Positions 1-10,900 of a stretch of 64,000 bases of DNA are shown one piece after another. The stretch comes from Nipponacmea schrenckii (lineage: Eukaryota; Mollusca; Gastropoda; Lottiidae). Under the pieces are notes generated by a model. It was not told the origin of the DNA. It did no database searches and worked only from the letters and a program-made list of their open reading frames with translations. Positions within the stretch are counted from its first letter, which is position 1, and every line of letters begins with the position of its first letter. A program made the translations under genes and the position numbers. The stretch is from positions 620,001-684,000 of the forward strand of contig JAUJPP010000006.1 in NCBI GenBank assembly GCA_030562195.1, given 5' to 3'.

Positions 1-460
1 ATGACTATACAGATTGCTGAAATTGAGCTCTATCAACTGGTAAACTAAATATTTAGATAACTATACAGATAGCTGAAATTGAGCTCTATCAGCTGGTAAA
101 TTAAATATTTAGATAACTATACAGATAGCTGAAATTGAGCTCTATCAGCTGGTAAAGTAAATATTTAGATAACTATACACATTGCTGAAATTGAGATCTA
201 TCAGCTGGTAAAATAAATATTTAGATGACTATACAGATTGCTGAAATTGAGGTCTATCAGCTGGTAAAATAAATATTTAGATGACTATACAGATTGCTGA
301 AATTGAGCTCTATCAGCTGGTAAATTAAATATTTAGATGACTATACACATTTCTGAAATTGAGCTCTATCAGCTGGTAAATTAAATATTTAGATGACTAT
401 ACACATTGCTGAAATTGAGCTCTATCAGCTGGTAAAGTAAATATTAAGATGAGTACCCAC
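1..460. repeat. 56-bp minisatellite, about 8 copies (intron of vault gene)
   Basis: Direct tandem repeat with a 56-bp period (unit starts at 1, 57, 113 and so on). Each unit contains the inverted pair AGCTGA / TCAGCT separated by about 12 bases, so a unit can form a small hairpin. It lies in the intron before the first vault exon visible in the window. The same unit recurs as a longer array at 58545-59680. Confidence 0.95.
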
Positions 461-494
461 TATTTGATGAATGTTTTTATATATTTTTCTTAAG

Positions 495-3400
495 GTTGAA
501 ACTTCAGATCATGCTAGACTTCAAATTAAAATAGCTTTTAACAATTATTTTGAGGTATGTTTGAATTTTTATTTTCTTGTTCCTCAGATTATCTGAAGAA
601 TAACCTCAGGTGCTGATTATCTGAAAATTTTTACAGTTGGAAATCACTTTAGGAAAGGATATTCTCGGATAGTCTGACAGTTCATTCGGAGTAGACAGAG
701 GTTGTTGGAGGATATTTTATCAACATCCCAGTATCTCAATAGGTTGAACTAAAAGTTTGTAATAATTATATTTTAGATTGATCCTAAACATGAAGAGAAG
801 ATATTTGCTGTTCCTGATTTTATTGGTTTTGCCTGCAACCAGATAGGTAGTTATTGCTTTTATTTAAAGGACTGGACTTCAGCATTCTCTAGGATTTCTG
901 TGGTACGAGAACTGCACAAAATTGTGTAAACCCCCTCACAAAAACCACACTGAACATCCTTTGCTACCCCTTCTGTATGGGTCTTTTTGGGGTAAATACC
1001 AATATACAGACACTGGAACTTTTCTTTTGCTGCCTATACAGGCTTCAGATAAAAGTCTTCACCAGGACAGTTATTGTACAAATATAAGATAGATTTTAAA
1101 CCTGTTAAAGATACAGATACTTTTAAGTACTCATATGAATTAATTCATATGTGCTACTAATAAACTCAGCATTGGCAAACTGTTATTGTGAAGTTTCATT
1201 AGCCAGTTTCAATTATAAGTACTTGTTTTTTTTTTGATTATAGTATATTTATGAAGTACATATATTTAACAATATTGATATTGGTTGTTTTACAGGAGGG
1301 AAAATAAGAGGAGCTATAGCACAAGTTCCATTTGATAAATTTCATCGGAACTCTCTTAAAGTTATACAATCTGCCGTGTTTGGTGTAAAAAATACAAAAT
1401 TACAATTTGATGTTAATAATCTGGTAGGTTCATGAGTTTTTATTGTATAATTTGGACCTGTCCATGGTGTGTAGTATAGTTGTGGTGGCTCTGTGAGTTA
1501 GACGCTTGCTCGCTAACCTGAAGGGCCATGGTTCACCTAGTTAGTGATGCATGTCTGAGGGACTGACACTGAAAAGGTGTTGTATAGATGGACAATAAAC
1601 CCGAGGCCCTGTGTGCGTTTAAGCCACCTAAGACTTTTCGGCAGTTGGGAATGACAAAAATAGTAGGCTTATGCTGCATTGACATTGTGTTTATTAGCCC
1701 ATAAGGTGCAGAGGAATTTCATGGTGTGTATCTGAACATCTATAATATCCTGGACCAGTTTGAATTTGGGTATGTTGCTACAAAGGATACTAGAGTTTCA
1801 ATCCTTTATACACCGAAAAAATAAATCAACAGCCCTGTCTGAATTTAATATAAAATATGGTTTTTGTTTAAGACACAGGCATAGTTTTTATCTGAACTTT
1901 ATATAAGTTTATGTGTGTAGGTACTTCATCAAGAGATCTTGGACAAGGTTGAATTTGGGTACGTTTATACTAAGGATATTTAAAGTTTCAAGTTAATTGT
2001 GGCTAATGAACCCTATTGAGGCTACAGTTTATATCCTTATCTATATAATATCTAGGTGCTCTATAACCTGTTTGCTGTTGTTTATTAACACATGTTATAT
2101 TATTGTCAGGTAATAACCAGTTTAGATGTTCAATCTATTGAACCTGTAGATAGAAAGATGAGAGATTCATTAAGTAAATCAGTTCAACAGGCTATAGAAA
2201 TATCAACCAGGTAGGTTTAGGTTGTTATTATAAATATATATTATTGTCTATCTTTAGATTATCTCTAGGATATCCTGCTCTAGATATTGTCTGAGTCTTG
2301 AGGCCTCTTTATTGTTTTCTTTAAGCTGCTTCTCTTGGAAAATTTAAAAACAGCTCAAAATATAATGTTAACTTTCAGGTTGTTTCTCTCAAATATATAA
2401 ATAGAATACGGCTGTAGATATTATGTTTCATTATCTATCTGCTGGCTGAACAGAATAAAAAAAATACAGATAAAGATATCTGTTAAAGAGATTACAAAGA
2501 GGTTTTTTAAAATTATAAATGTGCATCAGGGACACTGATAGCATTAATTTGCACAATGCTAATTTTCAATACTGATTATTGGCATTACAAAAAAACTTTT
2601 TTATTGAATTAAGGAACTACAGACTTCTGATAGACATAAGAATGATGCTAATTGATGCTATTATTGTCCCTGATACAGATACAAATTTAGAAACCTCTTT
2701 AAAATACTTGAATATAATAAATACATGAATTATTTCAGTTCTGTGGAGGCTGCAGCATCACATGAAGGCTGAAAGGAACGAACAAATTGCTAGGGGCAAC
2801 CTGGAGCGCCAGAAACTGGCCAATGAACGTAATTCAGAAAGGGAGAGAACTAAGTTATTAGAACTATGTGCAATGACAGCGGCAGTGGAATCAACTGGAC
2901 AAGCGAAAGCAGAGGCCCAGGCCAACGCTGAGAAAACTCTTATTGAATGTCATAGTGAAATTGAAGGTAAGTAGTTCTAGAAAAGAAATAAACAACTATA
3001 TTTTACAAGGATAACAACTAAGTTTCATGAACATCCTTTCTACCAGCTGCTCCAGGGCCAAATCTCTTAGCACTAATTTTAAATAGTGATAGGTATTACT
3101 ATTAATAAGGTTAGGGAAAAATCAATTTTTTGGAAAAGCGAAACAAGAGGCCAGGCCAAGCAAAAACCCTTTTTAATGAAAATATTTGAAATTTAAGGTA
3201 GTATTTTAATTTTTAGAAATTACAACTTTTTATTTTACAAGGAAATAAAACAAATTTCTTATTAAATTTTCCCCACTGGTCCAAAAGGCCAAATCAATTA
3301 AAAATTTTAAATAGTATTGGTAATACGGTTCTTGAAAACTCATTCAAAATTATTTTTTTTTGTATTTCATTGGCTTAAACTTTAAACTCAGAGGTTCAAG

Positions 3401-4703
3401 AAATTTTTGGGAAACATAACAAAACTAGTTTAAATACATATTTTATTTTAATGTTTTTATTCAAAATAAATTTAAAAACTTCCTTCCCTAAAATTTTTTT
3501 ATTTGCCTAAAAATTTTATTTCTTATTGTTTTTAAATGACCTTTTGTTTAAAAAGGGTTAGATGCTTGCTTAAAAGTTCCAGGGTTTAATCCACGCAAAT
3601 TTCGAGGTTGTTCATTCTGGCTGTTCACGTTAAAGATCCCTCGACATTTGGGAAAATTTCAAAAAAGAGTTGGCTAATGTTGTTGGCCTTGCAAAATTTC
3701 CCTCATTGCACACTGCATTACCCCATTGCCCCAGGTCTTCCATTTTTTTCCTCAAAAAGGTGAAAAGAAGGATGTAAAGCTTCATTCATTTCATTTTGTT
3801 TTGTTTATTCTACAGATGAGGAGGTATGAAATAGATTATTTAAGGAAAGAAAATGAACTAGAATTAAACAGAACCAAGAGGATGGCAGCCATTGAGGTGA
3901 GATATTAAGCCTGTTGATATTTATCAGACGTGACTGACTGGCTAGCTCAAATGTCTGAGGATCAATATCCTTTGTTGGACTTAAGTGTAGATTAGACCAT
4001 ACATTCATTCAATATCATGGAGGTATCAGACTTATTATTTTAGGTTTTAAACGTTAGTCGGTAAGGTTTTAATCCTGGAATGTTATTCTTGAAAATTTAA
4101 CTTAGTGTTCCATTCATTGGTCTGTAGCACGCTAACTTATGTTTGTCTGGGTAGGGCTTATATAGTCATAGCCTGCTGCCCAATCCAGTGGAAAAAAATA
4201 TTGTTTATAAAAAAAAATATATTTTGTATTTTAGATCAATAATTTTGAGAGCAAAGTTAAAGCCTTGGGAGTAGAGACAATAAAATCCATGGCTAAAGCT
4301 GGACCTGAGACAAAGGTAGGATCATTATTTCTTTTCAGCAAATTATCATACCATATAATGCTGTAATTTTGTCAACAGATTTCCAATATCTTTGTTTTTA
4401 TATTTTAAGAAATATCTTGAAATGAAAAGTGTTTGTTTTTCTGAGCCACCTGATAGCTTATTACGGTTCAGCCACAACATGCTGTTAACACCCAATCCTA
4501 TTCCGCCTATAGGGTATTGGGTAACTAAACTTAAGAACTTTTCAACTGCAGAACTGAATTTTGATGTTAGTGTTATGATTTGTTTTCAGGTGAAACTGTT
4601 GAGGAGTGTTGGTTTAGAGAGTATGTTAGTAACCGATGGCAACAATCCCATCAACCTCTTCAAAACCAGTGATGGTTTGATTGGTGCCAGTCCAACTAGT
4701 TAA
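495..4703 (+). CDS. MVP: Major vault protein, C-terminal part (gene starts upstream of window)
   Basis: Structural shell protein of the cytoplasmic vault ribonucleoprotein particle. Exons read: 495-554, 777-846, 1296-1423, 2110-2210, 2739-2966, 3816-3896, 4235-4315, 4590-4703 (stop TAA at 4701). In order they encode the end of the MVP repeat region/shoulder domain ([21 protein letters not shown], then [18 protein letters not shown]), the charged cap-helix coiled coil ([29 protein letters not shown]) and the cap ring ([24 protein letters not shown]). This order and wording match the C-terminal third of animal MVP. All introns are GT-AG. Two problems: exon 2739-2966 carries one extra G near 2770 (between HE and AERNEQ), which shifts the frame, and the helix segment expected between 2966 (phase 1) and 3816 (phase 0) is missing, where the intron contains noisy duplicated sequence. 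Either the local assembly is wrong or the gene is damaged; the conserved flanking exons favour assembly error. The C terminus ends soon after the cap ring, shorter than the human tail. Confidence 0.9.
1485..1725 (+). mobile_element. SINE-like repeat, family 1 (head and body)
   Basis: Begins with a tRNA-like A-box region (GGTGGCTCTGTGAGTTAGAC) and continues with the body shared by the other family-1 copies: a 'tcagtgatgcaggtctgagggactgacat' type segment, 'gacaataaaccc', 'ccctgtgtgc', and a segment ending near the 'ttagcccataaggtgcagagg' region. Lies in a vault-gene intron. Better copies are at 25085-25390 and, reversed, 26880-27205. Confidence 0.65.
2488..2705. mobile_element. Palindromic MITE-like element, degenerate copy
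   Basis: Two inverted arms: the left arm has 'aaagaggtttt', 'gtgcatcagggacactgat' and 'gctaattttcaat'; the right arm has their reverse complements ('gatgctaattgatgc', 'attgtccctgatacagata', 'aaacctcttt'). The same arms occur at 33115, 34840, 41130 and 47368. It ends about 30 bases before vault exon 2739. Confidence 0.7.
2985..3070 (+). mobile_element. SINE-like repeat, family 2 fragment
   Basis: Shows the family-2 signature: 'ttttacaaggataacaact', 'atcctttctaccagctg' and 'tccagggccaaatctc'. Fuller copies lie at 25840-26105 and 29420-29695. Confidence 0.6.
3120..3350 (+). other. Degraded duplicate of vault exon 2739-2966 and its downstream intron
   Basis: From about 3130 the sequence follows the end of exon 2739-2966 and its donor (AAAGCGAAACAAGAGGCCAG compared with AAAGCGAAAGCAGAGGCCCAG-type sequence at 2900), then the same family-2 repeat fragment, but with many single-base gains, losses and stretched A/T runs. 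The copy cannot be translated. The pattern of homopolymer errors looks like unpolished long-read sequence or a badly filled gap rather than an aged duplication. A vault exon is missing from this interval. Confidence 0.6.
3545..3815 (+). mobile_element. SINE-like repeat, family 1, ending at a vault splice acceptor
   Basis: Contains the family body (GGTTAGATGCTTGCT, 'gttaaagatccctcgacattt', 'ggctaatg', 'aatttccctcattgcacact') and the tail 'aaggatgtaaagcttcattc', followed directly by a T-rich tract and CAG at 3815. The tail therefore supplies the pyrimidine-rich approach to vault exon 3816-3896. The copy shares the noisy base quality of 3120-3540. Confidence 0.65.
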
Positions 4704-5199
4704 ACAGAATTTCACAAGTCATAATTTAACAATTCACAAGTTTTCATGAGCAGAGCAGAATTTCTATATCTTTCTAATTATTTTTATTGTGATATAAAAT
4801 GTAGTAACATGTTATAGGTCCATTTAATTATCCATTTTTATTGTTGAAATTACAGACAGCAGTCTTTTAAATTAATCTGTTATATTTAATGATAGAACAA
4901 TTATTTATATAGCTGTCACTACTGTCAAGTTTACACTTTATTAAGGTATAATATAAACACATCTTCAGATTTGTCCAAATTATGGATTTTTCTTCAATAT
5001 AATTTCTACTTAAACCTTATTTTTTTAACACTCCTGTAACATTTATTATATATTGTGATATTACGATATTTATAGACATCAATTATAGAGTTGTTAAAAT
5101 AGAATGGTTGTCAACTCGCTTCATCCATAACTTGTACAAATTTACAGCCCTGTCCTTGTTTTAATTGATTTAACATGAGAAAGTGATTAAGTTGGCAGC
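4704..5199. other. Vault gene 3' flank
   Basis: AT-rich sequence after the vault stop codon, presumably 3' UTR. I see no clear AATAAA signal and no other gene. Confidence 0.5.
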
Positions 5200-5430
5200 G
5201 TATAAACAGACCAGGTATAAACAGCAGGTATAAACAGACCAGGTATAAACAGCATGTATAAACAGCAGGTATAAACAGCAGGTATAAACAGACCAGGTAT
5301 AAACAGCATGTATAAACAGACCAGGTATAAACAGCAGGTATAAACAGCAGGTATAAACACACCAGGTATAAACAGCATGTATAAACAGCAGGTATAAACA
5401 GACCAGGTATAAACAGCAGGTATAATATAT
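5200..5430. repeat. Minisatellite of 13/15-bp units
   Basis: Alternating units GTATAAACAGCAG or GTATAAACAGCAT (13 bp) and GTATAAACAGACCAG (15 bp), about 16 in total. The array keeps reading frames open on the minus strand, but these are repeat artefacts. Confidence 0.95.
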
Positions 5431-5985
5431 TGTGATATTGGATGATCAGAGATATTAAATTAACACTAACAGAAAGGTCTGCATCATCCTTAATTTAAAA
5501 CTATTTTACTATCTCGTCATAGCTTTTAACTGATATAAAATTAGAAGTTAGTGAGTAACCACCCTAATATGGTGTGGTATTAGATAGACATCATTATAGA
5601 TATGGTTGTTAGCCTATTGGCAATGTTTTCCACTAGTAATTTTACAAGTGGCTCTAAAGCTTTTACCCTTGGTTTCTTCAACCAATTTAAATTTTGTACA
5701 TTAATTTCTATTTAATCTGCCTTAAAACAGACTTCTAATACATTGGAACAAAGCCTACATTAATTGCAGTATAAGTTCATCTGTAGATTTCAAAATTTAG
5801 AATTTTTTTTATATTTAGATGTATATGTAGAAATATTTAGATATCTGATTGAAGTATAGATAAATAGCTGTGACTTTTATTTACAATATTTATATTTTTT
5901 AAAATATATTTCTAACATTTATTTCTACATGAATTAAATATATTACAGGTATTTCAGTGTTTTTCTTTTATTTGACATCCCTGTA
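5431..5985. other. No gene recognised
   Basis: AT-rich intergenic sequence between the vault minisatellite and a family-2 repeat. No long open frame, RNA gene or conserved protein segment seen. Confidence 0.5.
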
Positions 5986-6310
5986 CGAGATCTCTCTTTA
6001 ACTCGGTACGTTTGATTCTTGTTAAACTAGTGGTTTGGTTTTCACATTTACTAAAGATTTTAACGAAAGGTTTTTTCTGTGGTCATTTGTTTCTTTATGA
6101 GGGCAAATGATGGCTGTGGGTTACTTCTATCGGTGTGTGAAAGTTCAATGACCTTAAATAAGTCATCTTCACTCATAATTCCAGTCCACCCAGCTGTAAA
6201 TGGGTACTGATAATCTGGGAAAGATCAATATCACGAGGTTTGGCCAAGGATCAGCTGGTAGAAAGGATCCTATACTGTGAACCAAAGTTGTTATCCTTGT
6301 AAAATATAGC
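5985..6310 (-). mobile_element. SINE-like repeat, family 2, reverse orientation
   Basis: Read on the minus strand it carries 'tacaaggataacaactttgg', 'ggatcctttctaccagctga', 'tccttggccaaacctcgtga', a segment with 'cagctgggtggactggaatt' and 'gacttatttaaggtcattga', the same order as at 25840-26105. Confidence 0.7.
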
Positions 6311-6629
6311 TGTTTCTTTCTTTACTTAATGGGCTAATGAAAAAATTAATCAAATGTTAAATGGCTTTTTCTTTATTCACTGGTGATTAATACAATTATA
6401 TTCAACAGCTGGGTTCACCAGTAATATCATAAACAAACTCATCATTAACTTCTTTCTTTGTCTACATAGAGACTTGTAGCCTTCAAATGACACCAAATAC
6501 TATATTATTTAATACTAGCACTGTTATTTTACTGCACACATTCCATTGAATAATACAACTTATTCGACCAGGTGTACTGTTAATTCCAACTTACTCCTTA
6601 ACATTCAGCATCTTAAATAATTTTACAAA

Positions 6630-6835
6630 ATAATGCCACTGATTTCATCAATTGCATTGTTTGGAGTTAGAATCAGATGTCTATGGTTCCTGCAATTCCA
6701 CCTCAACTAAGCGTTTCAAGACTTCACTAGCAACTTTTGCCATAGCGATGTGATAAAGCACCTAGGTTTAGTAAACTGCAAGAACTTTTACAAATTGAAA
6801 TGCATCCGTGATACATATAAACAAAACTTTTTCTT
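6630..6835. mobile_element. Palindromic MITE-like element, degenerate copy
   Basis: Contains 'aatcagatgtctatggttcc' plus 'tgcaattccacc' (left-arm inner end) and a right arm with 'gcatccgtgatacatata'. The central part has 'gccatagcgatgtgataaag', comparable to the other copies. The right arm is poorly preserved. Confidence 0.5.
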
Positions 6836-7239
6836 TACTTCCAGCATCTCTCATGCCTTTTGGTAGAATTTAATCAACAAGCCTGACAGTAGTTAAAACT
6901 CGTTACCTAAACACAATTTATTTTTTTAATTTTATTTCTTCCATGCACAGCTGCTATATTGTTTGAATTAATGCCCCTTGAACAGGTTAAATGCAAACAT
7001 AATCTCTATCATAGTCAGTTGACTTACAGAAGCTTAATACATAAATAATCATATAAAAATCACAATATCATAGATACACTATATAAAATTTAACAATAAT
7101 ATCTTATATAAACTTATAGCTACAGCTTTATAAAACAACCAACAGAATATTACTATAACTACCGGTACTAATGTTAACAATCACTAATCTGAGTAGAGTT
7201 AGAGATGTCAATATTCACTATAATATACTTGTTGTTCTA

Positions 7240-7690
7240 TTGTCTGTAATTATGTATGCTTGATGAAGATTCCTGTATGTGAATTGAAACGTTGCTTAAA
7301 TTAAAGAGAAGTAGTATATCTATAATAGTGGTCTTATTTATCTAAAGTTACTATATCTATTATTGTATAACTTGATAAAGATTGCTATATGTGAATTGAA
7401 ACGTTGCTTAAATTAAAGAGAAGTAGTATATCTATAATAGTGGTCTTATTTATCTAAAGTTACTATATCTATTATTGTATAACTTGATAAAGATTGCTGT
7501 ATGTGAATTGAAACGTTGCTTAAATTAAAGAGAAGTAGTATATCTATAATAGTGGTCTTATTTATCTAAAGTTACTATATCTATTATTGTATTGTTTGAT
7601 AAAGATTCCTGTATGTGAATTGAAACGTTGCTTAAATCTATTGAAGGTGTAGTAATATACTACAGTAGTATATCGATAATATAGTGTTCT
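7240..7690 (+). repeat. 112-bp tandem repeat with hairpin flanked by GATGA/GAAACGTTG
   Basis: Four units with an exact 112-bp period (GAT(G/A)AAGATT at 7262, 7374, 7486, 7598). Each contains TTGAT(G/A)AAGATT, a loop, GAATTGAAACGTTGC, then AGTAGTATATCTATAATAGT. ATTC/GAAT (or ATT/AAT) can pair to form a hairpin between the GATGA and GAAAC motifs. The design is shared with arrays at 10009, 40263 and 49010. Confidence 0.9.
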
Positions 7691-7938
7691 TATTTATCTA
7701 ATGTTCCACCTACTTCTAAATTCATTAGAATGTAACTTCTTGTTTAAGGCAGAGAAAACACTTGCAAACATTGTATAAAATTAAAACCTGTGATAGTTGT
7801 TCTCTAAAGCTGTATCTATATATCTATACACAATTACTAAACACTATTATACAAGATATTATGATGTTGTATCACACCCACTATATAATAAGTTAAAATG
7901 TTTGATCCCTGATGTTGGTGACTGAACACAAGGTTTAT

Positions 7939-10900
7939 TTATGAGTACTGTGAAAAGGTTGTATTTTTACTCTGGTTGTTGTGAACTGTGGAGGTATTGT
8001 TACAGTTTCTCTCTGAGGCTGTAGAATTGTTATTGTTATTATTATTGTTATCATTTTCGTTATTCTTTCGACAAGGTATATATTTCGGCTGATATCCTTT
8101 TTGCATTTTTTTGTTCATGTTTTGAGCAGATTTATGAAGTCTCTCGACAAAATCAGGTACACCTATAATATAAAATAAACAGAATTACTGATAAAATTAC
8201 AGATATTACTAAATCAAAACAATAGTAGGCTAATGCCGCTGTCCTGGCAAAATTTCCCTCATTGCACACTGAATGGCGTTGTCTGTGCAGAAGAGTAGGA
8301 CGTATAACTCTGTTCATTTCATATCAGATATTTTAAAACAGGGGAAATAATCAGGTTTCATTCCATTTTGTCCAGTGTTTATTTTTTCATCAGGTTATTT
8401 ATATAGGAATAGAGCTCATCTGATACAATTGAAACATGTTTTGGGTGCTCAGTACTCATCAGGACCTAATTTGGGTAGTTGCCTAGTTTAAGATGTGAAA
8501 GTAGACTATACCTGAGGAAGCCAACCAGTTATAACAGAATGAAGGGAAGGCTGACTGAGGATCATCAAAATAGGTTAAAATATAGTCAAAACCATTCTGA
8601 AAATAAATACATCAGAAGTTTGGTTAATGAAATATTTTATTAGTTGATAACGCCAAAATTGTGTTGAAACATTATGTGCTTTGTTAAACTATAATATTTT
8701 TTACTGTTTATAAGGCCGTACAAAGTAAATTGTCTGTTTTACAGGCCCCGCGCGCTCCGGTAAAATACCCCGCGCTCCGAAACTATTTATTGGCATTTTG
8801 AAATAATTAATAAATAATGCGCGCGCGTCTCCAAAATTGTGTGTAAAACAGAGTTATTTCCCCGTTCCCGTAAATATTTTTACCATAATTATCTCCCTTG
8901 ACGTTTAACGAAAAACCGGAAGTGGCTTAGAATGCGTTTTTCATCACCAATAAAAAGATTTTCTTATACAACTTATAACTAAAATTGATTGTGACACAAT
9001 TTAACGTTGGAAAATAAAATTATTTGCTGAAGGAAGCACAATTATGAAAATTATTAAAACTTTCGTGAGGATTCCAAACATTAGATTAATCTTAATAATT
9101 TCGTTTCTGGATAATAATGGTGGAACAAATCGAGACCCGTTTCATTTACAAGTACAAGAATGCACCAGTTTTTTTTTCTGCTATTGATTTGAAAAAGTTA
9201 ATATTTATGGAAAAATGTGAACGAATACAAGAAAATTTTATACGTTCGAATACGATCGATTTTCTCATAATTGGTATCATTCAACACATTCTGCTTTTCT
9301 CAAGATAAAAAACCGGAAGTTCTCCGTAAGTACAAGTTATCGAAAAATCGGCATTTGTAACATAGATAAATATTATTAAAATAGAAGTTCGATCTAATCA
9401 GATTGTTTTGTTCTTGTCATTTGATGTGATGATGGATGACAATTTGTTCCAAAATTTCCAACAATAATAATTATTACCGTACCATACAATGGCATTTAAA
9501 AATACAGTTTATAGATGGATAGAAATGGTTTAGTACTGTACTGTAGTAGAATAACATAATCCTCTCATAATATTATCAGCCCTGATGCACCCTAAGTGCA
9601 TCAAGCCCTGATGCACCCTAAGTGCATCAAGCCCTGATGCACCCTAAGTGCATCATTGTCAGAGTTAGTAGATATCTAACATATATAAAAACATGTGTTT
9701 ATGTGATGTTGAAAAGTAAAAAAGTTCTGTTATTTCTATCAACTATTTCCAATCGACCATCAAAAACATCTGATTGTTGCATCTGAATGGTGATTTAAAT
9801 CTATTTTTTAAATTTGTGGAAATAAATAATAAATACCTTCGCTCGCTCCAATTTTTTCTGGTGCCAAATTTAAAAAAGCGCTTATAAATAATAAATAATA
9901 AATTCGCCCTCTCGCCCCATTTTTTAAAAAAAAAGGCCTGTAAAACAGACAATTTACTTTGCATGGCCTAAGACATAAAGAAATAGACATCTATAGTTAA
10001 AAAGCACAAGATATATGGACATACTATTTCTGATATTTATTAACTCAACATTTCACATGCTCATATAGGTAGCGTTATCAAGTATTATAAAGAACCACTA
10101 GATATATAGATATACTATTTCTGATATTTATTAACTCAACATTTCACATGCTCATACAGGCAGTGCTATTAAATATTATATAGAACCACAAGATATATAG
10201 ATATACTATTTCTGATATTTATTAACTCAACATTTCACATGCTCATACAGGCAGTGCTATTAAATATTATATAGAATCACAAGATATATAGATATACTAT
10301 TTCTGACATTTATTAACTCAACATTTCACATGCTCATACAGGCAGTGCTATTAAATATTATAAAGAATCACAAGATATATAGATATACTATTTCTGACAT
10401 TTATTAACTCAACATTTCACATGCTCATACAGACAGTGTTATCAAATATTATAAAGAATCACAAGATTTATATATAGATATACTATTTCTGACATTTATT
10501 AACTAGCATTATAATTGTTCATTTCTCTTGATAACACTTGCCTGTATGAGCATGTGAAACGTTAAGTTAATAAATATCAGAAATAGTATATCTATATATT
10601 TATTATAGTGATTTTAATATTTTTGTTATGTGTGGTCTCTGCTTCTTAATGTGGTTCAAATGTGAAGTACAGAATATTTGTTCTTACCTCATCAAAAGTA
10701 GAATGAGGTTTTATAACCATCCGAGAAACATACTCCTTCACTCTGACATATTCCTTGGTCATGGGGATATCTTCATGTTCTATAGCCCTTGCATTCACGA
10801 CTAATACATTTCTCTTGGTATCTTCCTGTAATAATTATAAAAATTAAAAACATTATCGAGATGGATAATTGTCTAAATATGGCAAAAACATCATCAGCAC

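Noticed and set aside
4392..4703. 103-codon frame overlapping the last vault exon
   Set aside because: Only the part from 4590 is coding (after the acceptor CAG at 4589); the upstream part is intron read-through.
9743..9990. Minus-strand frames at the right end of the 1.26-kb element
   Set aside because: They run through the terminal inverted repeat and AT-rich sequence; no transposase motif.
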